A stretch of DNA of 7,612 nt from Candidatus Zixiibacteriota bacterium (GTDB lineage Bacteria; Zixibacteria; MSB-5A5; GN15; FEB-12). The number at the start of each line of letters is the position of its first letter. The stretch's first letter is position 1. A model generated the notes under the pieces. That model was not told the origin of the DNA. It did no database searches and was given only the letters and a program-made list of their open reading frames with translations. The DNA is taken from assembly GCA_023132995.1 (NCBI GenBank), contig JAGLXI010000233.1:1-7612 (forward strand). Direction: 5' to 3'. The position numbers and the translations under genes are program-made. This document shows positions 1-6,929 of the stretch, one piece after another.

Positions 1-49
1 AACATTAATTGTGAGTCAATTCGTGGGTTCAGGCGGGGGCATTTATCGT

Positions 50-78
50 TTGACAGTGCGGGTGCGAGACTATATTTT
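50..78 (+). promoter_or_regulatory. Putative sigma70-type promoter for the polyprenyl synthase gene
   Basis: A perfect TTGACA (-35) lies at 50-55. The A+T-rich stretch at 71-78 offers TATATT at 71-76 (15-bp spacer, five of six consensus bases) or TATTTT at 73-78 (17-bp spacer, four of six). Transcription would start around 83-86, giving a leader of about 35 nt before the ATG at 120. The remainder of 1-119 shows no gene or other structure. Assignment rests only on sequence match and position. Confidence 0.55.
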
Positions 79-119
79 CCCGTTTCAAAGTTACACTTGA
101 TCTTGAGACCGACTATTAG

Positions 120-1103
120 ATGCTAAGCGCCAGCAGTCTTCAGGAATACACCAAACCGATTCGGGGCGACCTGGATGAGTTTGAAGGAAAGCTTACCGAT
201 TACCTGCGTGGAGAGTCTCCACTCATCGTCTCCATTGCCCGCCACCTCCTGAAGTCCCGGGGCAAGCGCATCCGCCCGGCCTTTCTTTTTCTGTCTTCGC
301 GGACCGCGGACAACTTCACCGAGCATGCCGTCGCCACCTCACTGGCCATAGAACTGATCCATACGGCAACACTGCTGCACGACGACGTGGTCGATGAGTC
401 GCACATACGGCGCGGCCAGGAGACGGTCAATGCCCAGTGGACGAACCTTATCTCCGTGCTGATGGGCGATTACCTTTTCGCCAAGGCTTTCCGGATTCTG
501 TTGGAAGCTGAGTCCATAGCGCTCATGAACGCCGTCGCCACAGCCTCAGAGCGCGTCTCGGTGGGTGAATTGCGCCAGATCGAGGAAACCGGCAATTATG
601 ATCTTTCCGAAGAGGAGTACCTTTCCATCATCGCCGACAAGACGGCATCCCTGTTCGCGGTGGCCTGCGAGTCCGGACCCATCCTCAAAGGACGAGCGGC
701 CGGCGATCGAGATCGGTTTGCCCGCTTTGGCGAGAAGATCGGAACCGCCTTTCAGATAGCGGATGACCTGCTGGACTTCGTCGGTGAGGTCGAAGTAACC
801 GGCAAAGAACCCGGCAACGACGTCATGACCGGGAAAATAACTTTGCCGCTGATCTACTCGTTGAAGAAGGCGGGAAACGCCGGGCGTCGGGAGGTGTCCA
901 AATATCTCAAAGACGGTGACAATGACGCGTCGTTTGAGAAGGTCCTTACTTTTGTCTCAGAGAACGGCGGCATTGACTACGCGTACGACAAAGCCCGTCA
1001 ATTGAGCCACCAGGGTCTGGAAGCAATCTCACGCGTCAGGAGCTCCAGTTACTATGACAGCCTGGCTAACCTGGTCGAGTTTGCCACCCTGCGGGCGTCC
1101 TGA
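120..1103 (+). CDS. Long-chain trans-polyprenyl diphosphate synthase (IspB/octaprenyl-type)
   Basis: This 327-aa protein belongs to the trans-isoprenyl diphosphate synthase family, which condenses isopentenyl diphosphate units onto an allylic primer in the cytoplasm. The substrate-binding GKRIRP motif is at residues 48-53. The first Asp-rich motif DDVVD is at 88-92 inside HTATLLHDDVVDES, a stretch shared with E. coli IspB. The second, DDLLD, is at 215-219, followed by a lysine-bearing GNDVMTGKITLPL segment. The residue five before the first DD is Ala83, not aromatic, which by family rules points to a long product (C35-C50) rather than farnesyl diphosphate. Length matches IspB (about 323 aa). 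The likely product is the side chain of a respiratory quinone (inference). The start at 120 gives a normal N-terminus, but there is no strong Shine-Dalgarno sequence. The exact chain length cannot be read from the sequence, so no symbol is given. Confidence 0.95.
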   Translation: MLSASSLQEYTKPIRGDLDEFEGKLTDYLRGESPLIVSIARHLLKSRGKRIRPAFLFLSSRTADNFTEHAVATSLAIELIHTATLLHDDVVDESHIRRGQETVNAQWTNLISVLMGDYLFAKAFRILLEAESIALMNAVATASERVSVGELRQIEETGNYDLSEEEYLSIIADKTASLFAVACESGPILKGRAAGDRDRFARFGEKIGTAFQIADDLLDFVGEVEVTGKEPGNDVMTGKITLPLIYSLKKAGNAGRREVSKYLKDGDNDASFEKVLTFVSENGGIDYAYDKARQLSHQGLEAISRVRSSSYYDSLANLVEFATLRAS

Positions 1104-1108
1104 GGACA

Positions 1109-1151
1109 TTTGCCGGCGCTGATCAATCCATCTTGTATGTTCACCGGCAAA
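1109..1151. repeat. Intergenic inverted repeat TTTGCCGG / CCGGCAAA
   Basis: In the 79-bp gap between the polyprenyl synthase and VWA genes, TTTGCCGG (1109-1116) is exactly complementary to CCGGCAAA (1144-1151), with a 27-nt loop. No T-run follows, so it is a poor intrinsic terminator. It could be a weak mRNA stem or chance. No convincing promoter was seen in the gap, so the downstream gene may be cotranscribed. Confidence 0.3.
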
Positions 1152-1182
1152 CTGCATCCGGTATGGTAGAGTATAAGAAGCG

Positions 1183-3354
1183 ATGCTTGGCCTGAGTGAC
1201 ATCTCAATCAAGTTCCTGACGGACATGCCATACCTGGCCTGGCCGGCGCTGGTAGTGCTTCTGGGATTGGCCGTGCTTCTGTACCACAGGACGAATCCGC
1301 CGCTGACTGCCTCTCTGAGGGTTTTCCTTGCCGGTCTGAGGATAATCGCTGTGGCGGCCCTCTTTCTGGCCATCCTGGAGCCGGTTGTAGGTTTCACTCG
1401 CGCTTACCTGCGACCTCCACGGGTAGCGCTGCTTCTGGATCGTTCGGCCAGCATGGACAAATCCGGGTCGGGAATCACACGAAGCGCCCGCATGGACTCA
1501 CTGCTTTCTTCACATACTTTTGCAGGGCTGGGGAAGGCCACGGACCTGGCGACCTATCACTTCGGAGGCAATCTCGTGAGCGCCCAAGAGGAGGTCGACC
1601 GCGACCGGACCTCCTTAGGTGACGTATGCTATGAACTTGAGAAAAACGAACTGGCGGCGCCATCGGACTACTGGATGTTGTTCAGTGACGGCAAATCCAA
1701 CTCCGGTCGCGATCCGCGGGACGTTGCGGCCGGACGGCACACGCCGATCATAGCTATAGACATGTCTGCCGGTGGCGGCGGTTTCGACGTCAGCATAGCA
1801 GACGTAAATTACAACCCGGTTGTCTTTGTCGATCAGCCGACCGACGTGCTGGTCAAGCTCAACTGGCGCCACGGCCAAAATCAAAACGTAAAGGTCGAGC
1901 TTCTGAGCGGGAATCAGATTCTGGACAGCCGGCGTTTTCACTTGGGCGATGAAGGTGAATTCGGTGAGGTTCCTCTCAAGTACATTCCCGCCCAGCCCGG
2001 TTTTCAGATACTGAAGGCGCGCATCGCGCCGCTTGAAGGCGAAGAATCCACCGACAACAACCAGCATTCCTTCGCCGTGAAGGCGCTCAAGAGCCGCCTT
2101 TTGGTTCTCATCGTGTCGGATCACCCCGATCACGAGGTTGGCTTCCTCAAGCGGTTTCTGAGCCGGTCTGACAAATACGAGGTGGAGTTGCTCGCCACCG
2201 GTTCCCGGGCGGGCAACTTGGGCGGCCGCATTCCGAGTCGCGCCGTTGAACTGAATCGCTACGACCTGGTCGTTCTGCACGACCCGGATCCCCGCAAATT
2301 AGAGTCGCGCCGGGAGATTATCGAGTCCTATCTCTCTGAGAAGGGAGGGGCCATGTGGGTTCTGGCCGGGGGGCAATTTGCCGCGTCGGAGGGGAGCGAA
2401 TGGTTCAATCGTCTGCTGCCGTTCCACCCTGCCGGTCCGGCCTATCTTCGACAGGTGGAGTTTCAGGCCGAGCCCGCCGAGGGCAATCTCTATCACCCGG
2501 CTGTCAGGCTGGCGGAGAACCAATCGTCCATCCGCGAGACGTGGTCGCAACTTCCTCCGTTCAAGTCGCTGGTCGCGTGCAACATAGTCGATCCGGACGC
2601 TGTTATCCTGGCCTGGGTGCCACGGTCAGTGGCCCCGGCCGAGAAACTTCCGGCAATCGGTTATAAGCGGACGGGACCGGGAAAGACTCTCATGTCGGCG
2701 GCGTTGCCCTATTGGCCGTGGGGATTCGTCAGCATGGGCTTTGGCGAGGATGGCGCCAATTACGGTCGCTTTGTCGAGGGAGCTGTCAGTTGGCTGACGG
2801 TCAGCGATGATTTCGATCCCATACGCATAGCTCCACAGAAGGACGTCTTCACGCGTGGCGAAGCAGTGCGTTTCGACGGCTTTGCCTACGACTTGGGCTA
2901 TCGGCCCATCCCGGCTGTTTCAGGGACAGTCAAACTGCTCGCCGAAGGTAACAGCGACAGTTATGAGATTGATGTTGTCTCAATAGGAGAGGGCAAGTAT
3001 AAGGCCGAGTTTTTCAACTTGCCGCCAGGCAACTATCGGTACGAGGGTGTTTTCCGGAAGGACGGCAAAATGCTGGAGAAAAACGAGGGCGCGATTCTCG
3101 TGGAATCGTTTTCATTGGAGGAGTACGACCAGGCCGGCGATCCGGCAGGCTTGGCGGCCCTGGCAAGGCTTTCAGGGGGCAGATACTTCACCGCCACGGA
3201 ATTTGATGAGGCTGTTGCCTTCCTGGATTTGACTCCGGTTGAAGTGCGCGAGCAGCGGGAGTTCGTCCTGTGGGGCAGGTTCTGGCTGCTGCTGGTGTTT
3301 ATCGCGGCTTTGTCATTAGAATGGCTGGCAAGAAAGATGAACCAGCTAATCTGA
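1183..3354 (+). CDS. Membrane-anchored VWA-domain protein with amidotransferase-like middle domain
   Basis: This 723-aa protein has two N-terminal membrane helices (about 17-34 and 44-68) and one near the C-terminus (about 697-715). Positively charged residues between the first two helices (H35, R36, R46) and after the last (R717, K718) suggest by the positive-inside rule that the body, 70-695, is periplasmic. A von Willebrand A domain spans about 80-195, with the metal-site motif D86-x-S88-x-S90 (DRSAS) and a later FSDG (167-170) supplying the usual Asp. Residues about 213-298 look like a beta domain. Residues about 303-415 (strand LLVLIVSD, then YDLVVLHD and AMWVLAGG) resemble a class I glutamine-amidotransferase-like fold, but no catalytic Cys is evident. 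The architecture recalls large VWA membrane proteins of FCB-group bacteria and planctomycetes, related to BatA/BatB. No MoxR ATPase gene or Bat partner is in view, so the role is unknown. The ATG at 1183 has only a weak AAGAAG upstream. A later in-frame ATG at 1225 would still keep the first helix. Confidence 0.8.
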   Translation: MLGLSDISIKFLTDMPYLAWPALVVLLGLAVLLYHRTNPPLTASLRVFLAGLRIIAVAALFLAILEPVVGFTRAYLRPPRVALLLDRSASMDKSGSGITRSARMDSLLSSHTFAGLGKATDLATYHFGGNLVSAQEEVDRDRTSLGDVCYELEKNELAAPSDYWMLFSDGKSNSGRDPRDVAAGRHTPIIAIDMSAGGGGFDVSIADVNYNPVVFVDQPTDVLVKLNWRHGQNQNVKVELLSGNQILDSRRFHLGDEGEFGEVPLKYIPAQPGFQILKARIAPLEGEESTDNNQHSFAVKALKSRLLVLIVSDHPDHEVGFLKRFLSRSDKYEVELLATGSRAGNLGGRIPSRAVELNRYDLVVLHDPDPRKLESRREIIESYLSEKGGAMWVLAGGQFAASEGSEWFNRLLPFHPAGPAYLRQVEFQAEPAEGNLYHPAVRLAENQSSIRETWSQLPPFKSLVACNIVDPDAVILAWVPRSVAPAEKLPAIGYKRTGPGKTLMSAALPYWPWGFVSMGFGEDGANYGRFVEGAVSWLTVSDDFDPIRIAPQKDVFTRGEAVRFDGFAYDLGYRPIPAVSGTVKLLAEGNSDSYEIDVVSIGEGKYKAEFFNLPPGNYRYEGVFRKDGKMLEKNEGAILVESFSLEEYDQAGDPAGLAALARLSGGRYFTATEFDEAVAFLDLTPVEVREQREFVLWGRFWLLLVFIAALSLEWLARKMNQLI

Positions 3355-3687
3355 TTTCTCTGTCTTCTTCCGGTACAGCCCCGAAAGCAAATTCAAATCC
3401 ACCTTCTCAGCTAAGGCGATCTTCTCATCACCAAGGCCCATAACTTCCCGCTGGATTCGCTCGGCGCATTGAAGAATCTGCTGAACAGATTCCCTCTGTG
3501 ACTCGGACAACTGATCGGCTTCGCTCAACATTAACTCGGCGAACCCGATGATTCCCGCCAGGGAGTTGTTGATATCGTGATTGAGAGCCAGGCAATGCCC
3601 GATATAAGGCCTCAGAACCCGGAAAAGAGCAAGCTCTTCCTTCAGTTTATCGTCTGTGGCGATGTCACTTGCCTGTTTTGTCTGCAT
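3346..3687 (-). CDS. Stand-alone HisKA-like (DHp) small protein without a kinase ATPase domain
   Basis: This 113-aa protein carries a recognisable histidine-kinase H-box: LNHDINNSLAGIIGFAEL at about residues 35-52, with His37 as the predicted phosphoacceptor followed by Asp38 and Asn40-Asn41. A second predicted helix (about 62-98, rich in E, Q and K) would complete a dimerising helical hairpin. The reading frame stops at 113 aa, so the N, G1 and G2 boxes of the ATP-binding domain are absent. It could be a histidine phosphotransfer protein in the manner of Spo0B or ChpT, a kinase-interacting decoy, or a remnant of a larger kinase. The start is supported by AAGGGGA six nt upstream of the ATG (plus-strand 3694-3700). 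The 3' end overlaps the convergent VWA gene by 9 bp. No response regulator or kinase gene is adjacent in the window. The family match is by eye; the function is inferred. Confidence 0.72.
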   Translation of the reverse strand: MQTKQASDIATDDKLKEELALFRVLRPYIGHCLALNHDINNSLAGIIGFAELMLSEADQLSESQRESVQQILQCAERIQREVMGLGDEKIALAEKVDLNLLSGLYRKKTEKSD

Positions 3688-3693
3688 CAGTTA

Positions 3694-3700
3694 TCCCCTT
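3694..3700 (-). promoter_or_regulatory. Ribosome binding site of the HisKA-like gene
   Basis: On the minus strand AAGGGGA lies six nt before the ATG at 3687. This is a good Shine-Dalgarno match and the main support for this short gene being translated. It abuts the -35 element of the opposite-strand promoter. Confidence 0.6.
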
Positions 3701-3729
3701 TGCAAACTACTTCGGTAGTCTGGTATACT
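3700..3729 (+). promoter_or_regulatory. Putative promoter for the dehydrogenase gene with a hairpin in its spacer
   Basis: TTGCAA (3700-3705) and TATACT (3724-3729) are separated by 18 bp, each close to the sigma70 consensus. Transcription would start near 3736, leaving a leader of about 120 nt. The spacer contains the dyad ACTAC-TTCG-GTAGT (3706-3719), which could be a regulator site or a hairpin in minus-strand RNA. Promoter identity is inferred from sequence alone. Confidence 0.5.
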
Positions 3730-3732
3730 TTT

Positions 3733-3785
3733 CGGCAATTTGCCGCAGACTCATTACAGGGGAATGACTCGATTTCTTGCGGCAA
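3733..3785. repeat. CGGCAA / TTGCCG half-site cluster in the divergent intergenic region
   Basis: CGGCAA-T-TTGCCG forms a perfect 13-bp interrupted palindrome at 3733-3745, just after the proposed -10 element. A further copy, TGCGGCAA (3778-3785), is exactly complementary to TTGCCGCA (3740-3747). The three half-sites could bind a dimeric regulator near the transcription start, or form alternative hairpins in the leader of the dehydrogenase mRNA. The palindrome is directly visible; its role is inferred. Confidence 0.4.
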
Positions 3786-3843
3786 TCACATATTCCTTTT
3801 CCGACCGGGTTTGGCAGCCTATCTTCGTGGCTTCAGGAACAAC

Positions 3844-3848
3844 AGGAG
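3844..3848 (+). promoter_or_regulatory. Ribosome binding site fixing the dehydrogenase start
   Basis: AGGAG ends nine nt before the ATG at 3858. It decides the start against the longer frame opening with TTG at 3777, which has no such site and would put 27 residues ahead of the Rossmann motif. Confidence 0.8.
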
Positions 3849-3857
3849 AGACAACAG

Positions 3858-5000
3858 ATGAGAATAGCTGTAATTGGGACCGGATTGATGGGCCGGGCGG
3901 TGGTTTACGACCTGGCCCAGCAGGAGACTGTCCGGAAGGTGGGTGTTTTCGATATCAAGCAGGACGTTGCAGCCGCTGTCGCCGAGACGTATGGTTACGG
4001 CAAGGGAACTGCCGGTCGGCTTGACGCTTCCGACGAAACAGCGGCTTCCGAGCTTATGCGGGGATACGATGCCGCCGTATCCTGTGTCACCTACCGGCAC
4101 AACCCCGGCCTGACGCGAGCCGCCATAAGGGCTTCCTGCCACCTGGTTGACCTCGGCGGCAACAACGACACCGTCCGGGCGCAACTTGAAATGAATAACG
4201 AGGCCACGGCGGCCGACGTGATTGTCATCCCTGACTGCGGCCTTGCTCCCGGGATGGTGGCTGTCCTGGCTGCGGACGGCGTGAGCCGATTCGATCATGT
4301 CAATTCACTGAAAATACGAGTCGGCGGGCTGCCTCAATCACCGCGGCCGCCCCTGAATTACCAGATGGTGTTCTCCGCAGAGGGTCTGATCAACGAGTAC
4401 TGGGAACCTTGTGTCATCCTCGAAGACGGCAAGAAAAAGACCGTCAATCCGATGACAGGCTTGGAATTGCTGGAGTTTGACGGAGTCGGTAAGTTGGAGG
4501 CGTTTTACACCTCTGGTGGCACCTCGACGCTCCCGGACACCTACGAAGGCAGGATCGATTTCCTCGACTACAAGACGATCCGCTATCCGGGTCATTGCCA
4601 GCTTTTCCGGCCGATGCTGGAAATCGGACTGGCCTCGCGGCAGGAGATCGATATTGGCGAGGGGACAGTGCCGCCGCGAGCAGTCCTCTCCGCCCTACTG
4701 GAGAAGAACCTCAGTTTCGGTGATCTGGATATGGTCCTGGTAAGGATGATAGTCGAGGGGCGCAAGGACGACCGGGACAAAACGGTCATCTATGAAATCG
4801 TGGACCGCCAGGAGAGCAAAGAAGGACTTACGGCGATGATGAGAACCACCTCGTTCCCTGCGGCCATTGTGGCCTGGATGGCGGCGGCGGGTGAAATCAC
4901 TCAGCGCGGCTGTCAGCCGCAGGAGCTGGTGGTCGAGCCGGGAGTGTTCATTGGGCATCTAAGAAAACGCGGGATCAACCTGGTAATAAAGGAGTATTGA
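3858..5000 (+). CDS. Saccharopine dehydrogenase family protein, probable L-lysine 6-dehydrogenase-like
   Basis: This 380-aa NAD(P)-dependent oxidoreductase begins directly with a Rossmann fold: MRIAVIGTGLMG with the GxGxxG glycines at residues 7, 9 and 12. An Asp (D32, in VFDIK) follows the second strand, which favours NAD over NADP. Family motifs follow: HLVDLGGNN (95-103), VIPDCGLAPGM (123-133), GGLPQSPRPPLNYQ (156-169), FYTSGGTSTL (216-225) and DYKTIRYPGH (237-246). The C-terminal half is the catalytic and dimerisation domain. From memory, the last four blocks and the length resemble Geobacillus L-lysine 6-dehydrogenase (about 385 aa), which oxidises L-lysine to allysine/piperideine-6-carboxylate. 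Other members make or split saccharopine or act on other amino or opine substrates, so substrate remains open. No lysine-pathway gene is adjacent. It has its own promoter candidate and is probably monocistronic, converging on the pilin array 32 bp away. Confidence 0.85.
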   Translation: MRIAVIGTGLMGRAVVYDLAQQETVRKVGVFDIKQDVAAAVAETYGYGKGTAGRLDASDETAASELMRGYDAAVSCVTYRHNPGLTRAAIRASCHLVDLGGNNDTVRAQLEMNNEATAADVIVIPDCGLAPGMVAVLAADGVSRFDHVNSLKIRVGGLPQSPRPPLNYQMVFSAEGLINEYWEPCVILEDGKKKTVNPMTGLELLEFDGVGKLEAFYTSGGTSTLPDTYEGRIDFLDYKTIRYPGHCQLFRPMLEIGLASRQEIDIGEGTVPPRAVLSALLEKNLSFGDLDMVLVRMIVEGRKDDRDKTVIYEIVDRQESKEGLTAMMRTTSFPAAIVAWMAAAGEITQRGCQPQELVVEPGVFIGHLRKRGINLVIKEY

Positions 5001-5025
5001 GAACGCCGGCTACGGGACCGGCAAA

Positions 5026-5050
5026 CCGGCTGTCACCACAGGTCAGCCGG
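5026..5050 (-). terminator. Possible weak terminator hairpin at the end of the pilin array
   Basis: CCGGCTG (5026-5032) and CAGCCGG (5044-5050) form a perfect 7-bp G+C-rich stem with an 11-nt loop that contains the stop codon of the last pilin gene. In the minus-strand transcript only UUU follows the stem, so termination would be inefficient. In the plus direction the stem is followed by A residues, so it cannot serve the dehydrogenase gene as a classical terminator. The 32-bp convergent spacer 5001-5032 also contains GCCGG/CCGGC (5005-5009, 5018-5022). Confidence 0.3.
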
Positions 5051-5752
5051 AAAAACAAGATCCATCTTTATCACCCTGGCGGGGGATACACAGACCTGAT
5101 ATGAAACGGTGTCGGTGTCAGGAATATAAATGACGCTGAGCGTCTGGTTCCCGATGGGGACGCCGGAAAAGGAGAAGCAGCCCTTCGCGTCCGGGTTGAC
5201 CGACGTGGTGGTCATGCTCCCCGAGCCGTCCGGAAAAGTGAGCCGGACAACCAGGGAATCACTGTACGTCGTTCCCGGCAGGTCCCGGTCGGCGTCGGTC
5301 ACTGTTCCCTTGACACTGTTGGACAGCAGCGCGGCGGTGGAATTGGCGATGATTTTATCGATGTTGATACCGGAGCCGCTTGAGCGAAGCAGAGTGTCAA
5401 TGAAGGTGTAAGCCACATTCCACGCATCCTGCTTGAACCCACTAAGATCAACTCCCCGGTTGATGTACGGCCCGTCCCAGGTGGCAAAGCCGCCCGGGCT
5501 TGTTACCAAAGCGTCCAGATTGGGTGGCATAGCACCGATATCACCTACATAGCCGAAATCGGTTCGGGCACCGCTGGAATACAGCCCCGGATTGCCGACG
5601 ATGGCTGCGGCCAGAGCATTGAGCTCTTTCTTGGTGTGTTCATACTTGGCTGTTTCCAATGATGTCCCGATCTTGCGCACGGCGACTGTGGCCAGTACCC
5701 CGACAACCATGATCACGATGATAAACTCAATCAGGGTGAAGCCGCGAGTCAT
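5033..5752 (-). CDS. Pilin/pseudopilin (GspG-like) fused to a CnaB/carboxypeptidase-regulatory-like domain
   Basis: This 239-aa protein starts MTRG^FTLIEF: a four-residue leader, prepilin peptidase cleavage after Gly4, Phe at +1 and Glu at +5, then a hydrophobic helix to about residue 26. A GspG-like module follows to about 117, with DFGYVGDIGAMPPNLDAL (65-82), TWDGPYI (91-97) and DAWNVAYTF (109-117), the last matching the DPWGNPY region of GspG. Residues about 146-235 form a beta domain (SVKGTVTDADRDLPG, then FPDGSGS, then FSGVPIGNQTLSVIYIP) of the carboxypeptidase regulatory-like/CnaB type. Its only two cysteines, C192 and C221, are both in this domain. It lacks the third domain of its two upstream paralogues. 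The ATG at 5752 is preferred over the GTG at 5776, since it gives the short leader typical of prepilins and sits 14 nt after the upstream stop. Likely exported and assembled in a type IV pilus or type II secretion-like filament. Confidence 0.82.
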   Translation of the reverse strand: MTRGFTLIEFIIVIMVVGVLATVAVRKIGTSLETAKYEHTKKELNALAAAIVGNPGLYSSGARTDFGYVGDIGAMPPNLDALVTSPGGFATWDGPYINRGVDLSGFKQDAWNVAYTFIDTLLRSSGSGINIDKIIANSTAALLSNSVKGTVTDADRDLPGTTYSDSLVVRLTFPDGSGSMTTTSVNPDAKGCFSFSGVPIGNQTLSVIYIPDTDTVSYQVCVSPARVIKMDLVFPADLW

Positions 5753-5766
5753 CTCTAGTCGCTCAA

Positions 5767-6921
5767 TCAAATGCACACTCCACTGTTGAAAGTGAATGTA
5801 GAACCATCAGAGAACAGAACGGTGAGGTCGATCCCGGTCATGTCGACCTTATTTCCGCCGCCTGTGACCACATCTCTGAACTTCTCTATCTTGATGGTCT
5901 CCGTGCTTCCGCCGGCAACTACTCGTGAACTCGAAAAGGTGACTTCCTCACCTGAAGCAGCCCGCGGATTGTTCTGATCAAACACCGCACCACCACCACC
6001 AAACTTTATCTTCTCATAGTATGCCGTCGGTGACGCCCAGGTGAGAGTCAAGCTCGTCACACTAATGCTCGATCCCGAGGTGTTAGTGACATCGAACTCG
6101 ATCTTGTCACAATTGCCGCCTTTGGTTACAGCGCTGCCGGCCACATATTCGAGGCCGCCACCGCTTCCACCGCCGGTCCAGACGTTCGCAGCCAGGTTGT
6201 ACTCACCGTACGGCGACGAAGCCGGCAGCACCGATACGAAACGTCTGAGGGTGTCATCGTCGGGAATGTAGATAATCTCAATGTCATGATTGCCGATGGG
6301 GATGGAATCGAAAGCGAAGTAGCCGCCGATATCAACACCTGAGCTTTTTGTGACCATCCCGCCGGAACCGTTGGGGATTGTCAGTCTAACCGAGACCGAA
6401 TCGGAATATGTGGTTCCAGGCGGTGTGCCGTCGAGGTCAAGCACCACGCCGGATACCCGGTTGATGGTTAAATCACCCACGCCTTTGCCCAGTGTCCGCA
6501 CGATGTCAGAGCCGGAGCCGTCTGATGTGATGTTGACGCCGCTGTATGTGTAGTTGGCGTCCCAGGCGTCCTTCTTGTAGTCATCGGTTTGCTGAGTAAA
6601 CCGATTGTCGATATACGGTCCGTTCCAGGTCGAGTATGATCCGGGGTTGGTGTTCAACGCGTCCAGGTCGGGCGGCATTGCTCCCACGTCGCCGACATAG
6701 CCGAAATCTGATCGGACTCCGTTATTCTCAAACTCCGGGTTGCCGACCATGGCGACCGACAGCGCCTGAAGTTCCTGCTTGGTCTCTTCGGTGCGAGCGG
6801 AGTTGGCGATCATCCCCCCAGAGCGAAGGGCCACCGTGACAAGTATCCCGGCGATAACAACCACCAGAATGACCTCGATCAGGGTGAAACCTCGGTCAAC
6901 ATGTCTAATGTTGTTAGTCAT
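5767..6921 (-). CDS. Three-domain pilin/pseudopilin: GspG-like, CnaB-like, Gly-linker and C-terminal beta domain
   Basis: This 384-aa protein has an 11-residue leader ending DRG^FTLIE (cleavage after Gly11, Phe12 at +1, Glu16 at +5) and a membrane helix at about 12-33. The GspG-like module runs to about 127 with DFGYVGDVGAMPPDLDAL (72-89), TWNGPYI (98-104) and DAWDANYTY (118-126). It closely matches the downstream paralogue. A carboxypeptidase-regulatory-like beta domain occupies about 153-245 (SGVVLDLDGTPPGTTYSDS, TIPNGSG, IPIGNHDIEIIYIP). A Gly/Ser linker (249-256) leads to an unassigned, probably beta-rich domain of about 125 residues (258-384). That domain has the protein's only cysteines, C271 and C383, near its two ends, which suggests a disulphide in an exported protein. 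No strong Shine-Dalgarno sequence precedes the ATG, but the upstream stop is 8 nt away, so translational coupling is plausible. At about 2.5 times the size of a usual GspG, it is not a standard major pseudopilin. Confidence 0.82.
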   Translation of the reverse strand: MTNNIRHVDRGFTLIEVILVVVIAGILVTVALRSGGMIANSARTEETKQELQALSVAMVGNPEFENNGVRSDFGYVGDVGAMPPDLDALNTNPGSYSTWNGPYIDNRFTQQTDDYKKDAWDANYTYSGVNITSDGSGSDIVRTLGKGVGDLTINRVSGVVLDLDGTPPGTTYSDSVSVRLTIPNGSGGMVTKSSGVDIGGYFAFDSIPIGNHDIEIIYIPDDDTLRRFVSVLPASSPYGEYNLAANVWTGGGSGGGLEYVAGSAVTKGGNCDKIEFDVTNTSGSSISVTSLTLTWASPTAYYEKIKFGGGGAVFDQNNPRAASGEEVTFSSSRVVAGGSTETIKIEKFRDVVTGGGNKVDMTGIDLTVLFSDGSTFTFNSGVCI

Positions 6922-6929
6922 ATCGTTTG

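Noticed and set aside
1615..2280. 221-aa minus-strand ORF opposite the VWA gene
   Set aside because: It lies wholly within the well-supported VWA coding region and its translation shows no domain. It is a by-product of high G+C codon use.
3324..3346. GCTGG / CCAGC stem at the end of the VWA gene as a terminator
   Set aside because: Only 5 bp with a 13-nt loop and no T-run in either direction.
3777..3857. 27-residue N-terminal extension of the dehydrogenase starting at TTG 3777
   Set aside because: It starts with TTG, has no ribosome binding site and precedes the Rossmann motif with unrelated sequence. The ATG at 3858 has AGGAG at ideal spacing and puts the motif at the usual position.
3740..4024. 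Upstream overlapping ORF in the dehydrogenase leader (ATG at 3764 possible)
   Set aside because: The AGGGG before ATG 3764 is only one nt away, too close for normal initiation, and the protein has no recognisable features. Most of it is a shadow of the dehydrogenase frame.
5753..5776. GTG start giving eight extra residues on the 239-aa pilin
   Set aside because: It would overlap the stop of the upstream gene and lengthen the leader. The ATG at 5752 yields a normal four-residue leader, although the longer form is not excluded.
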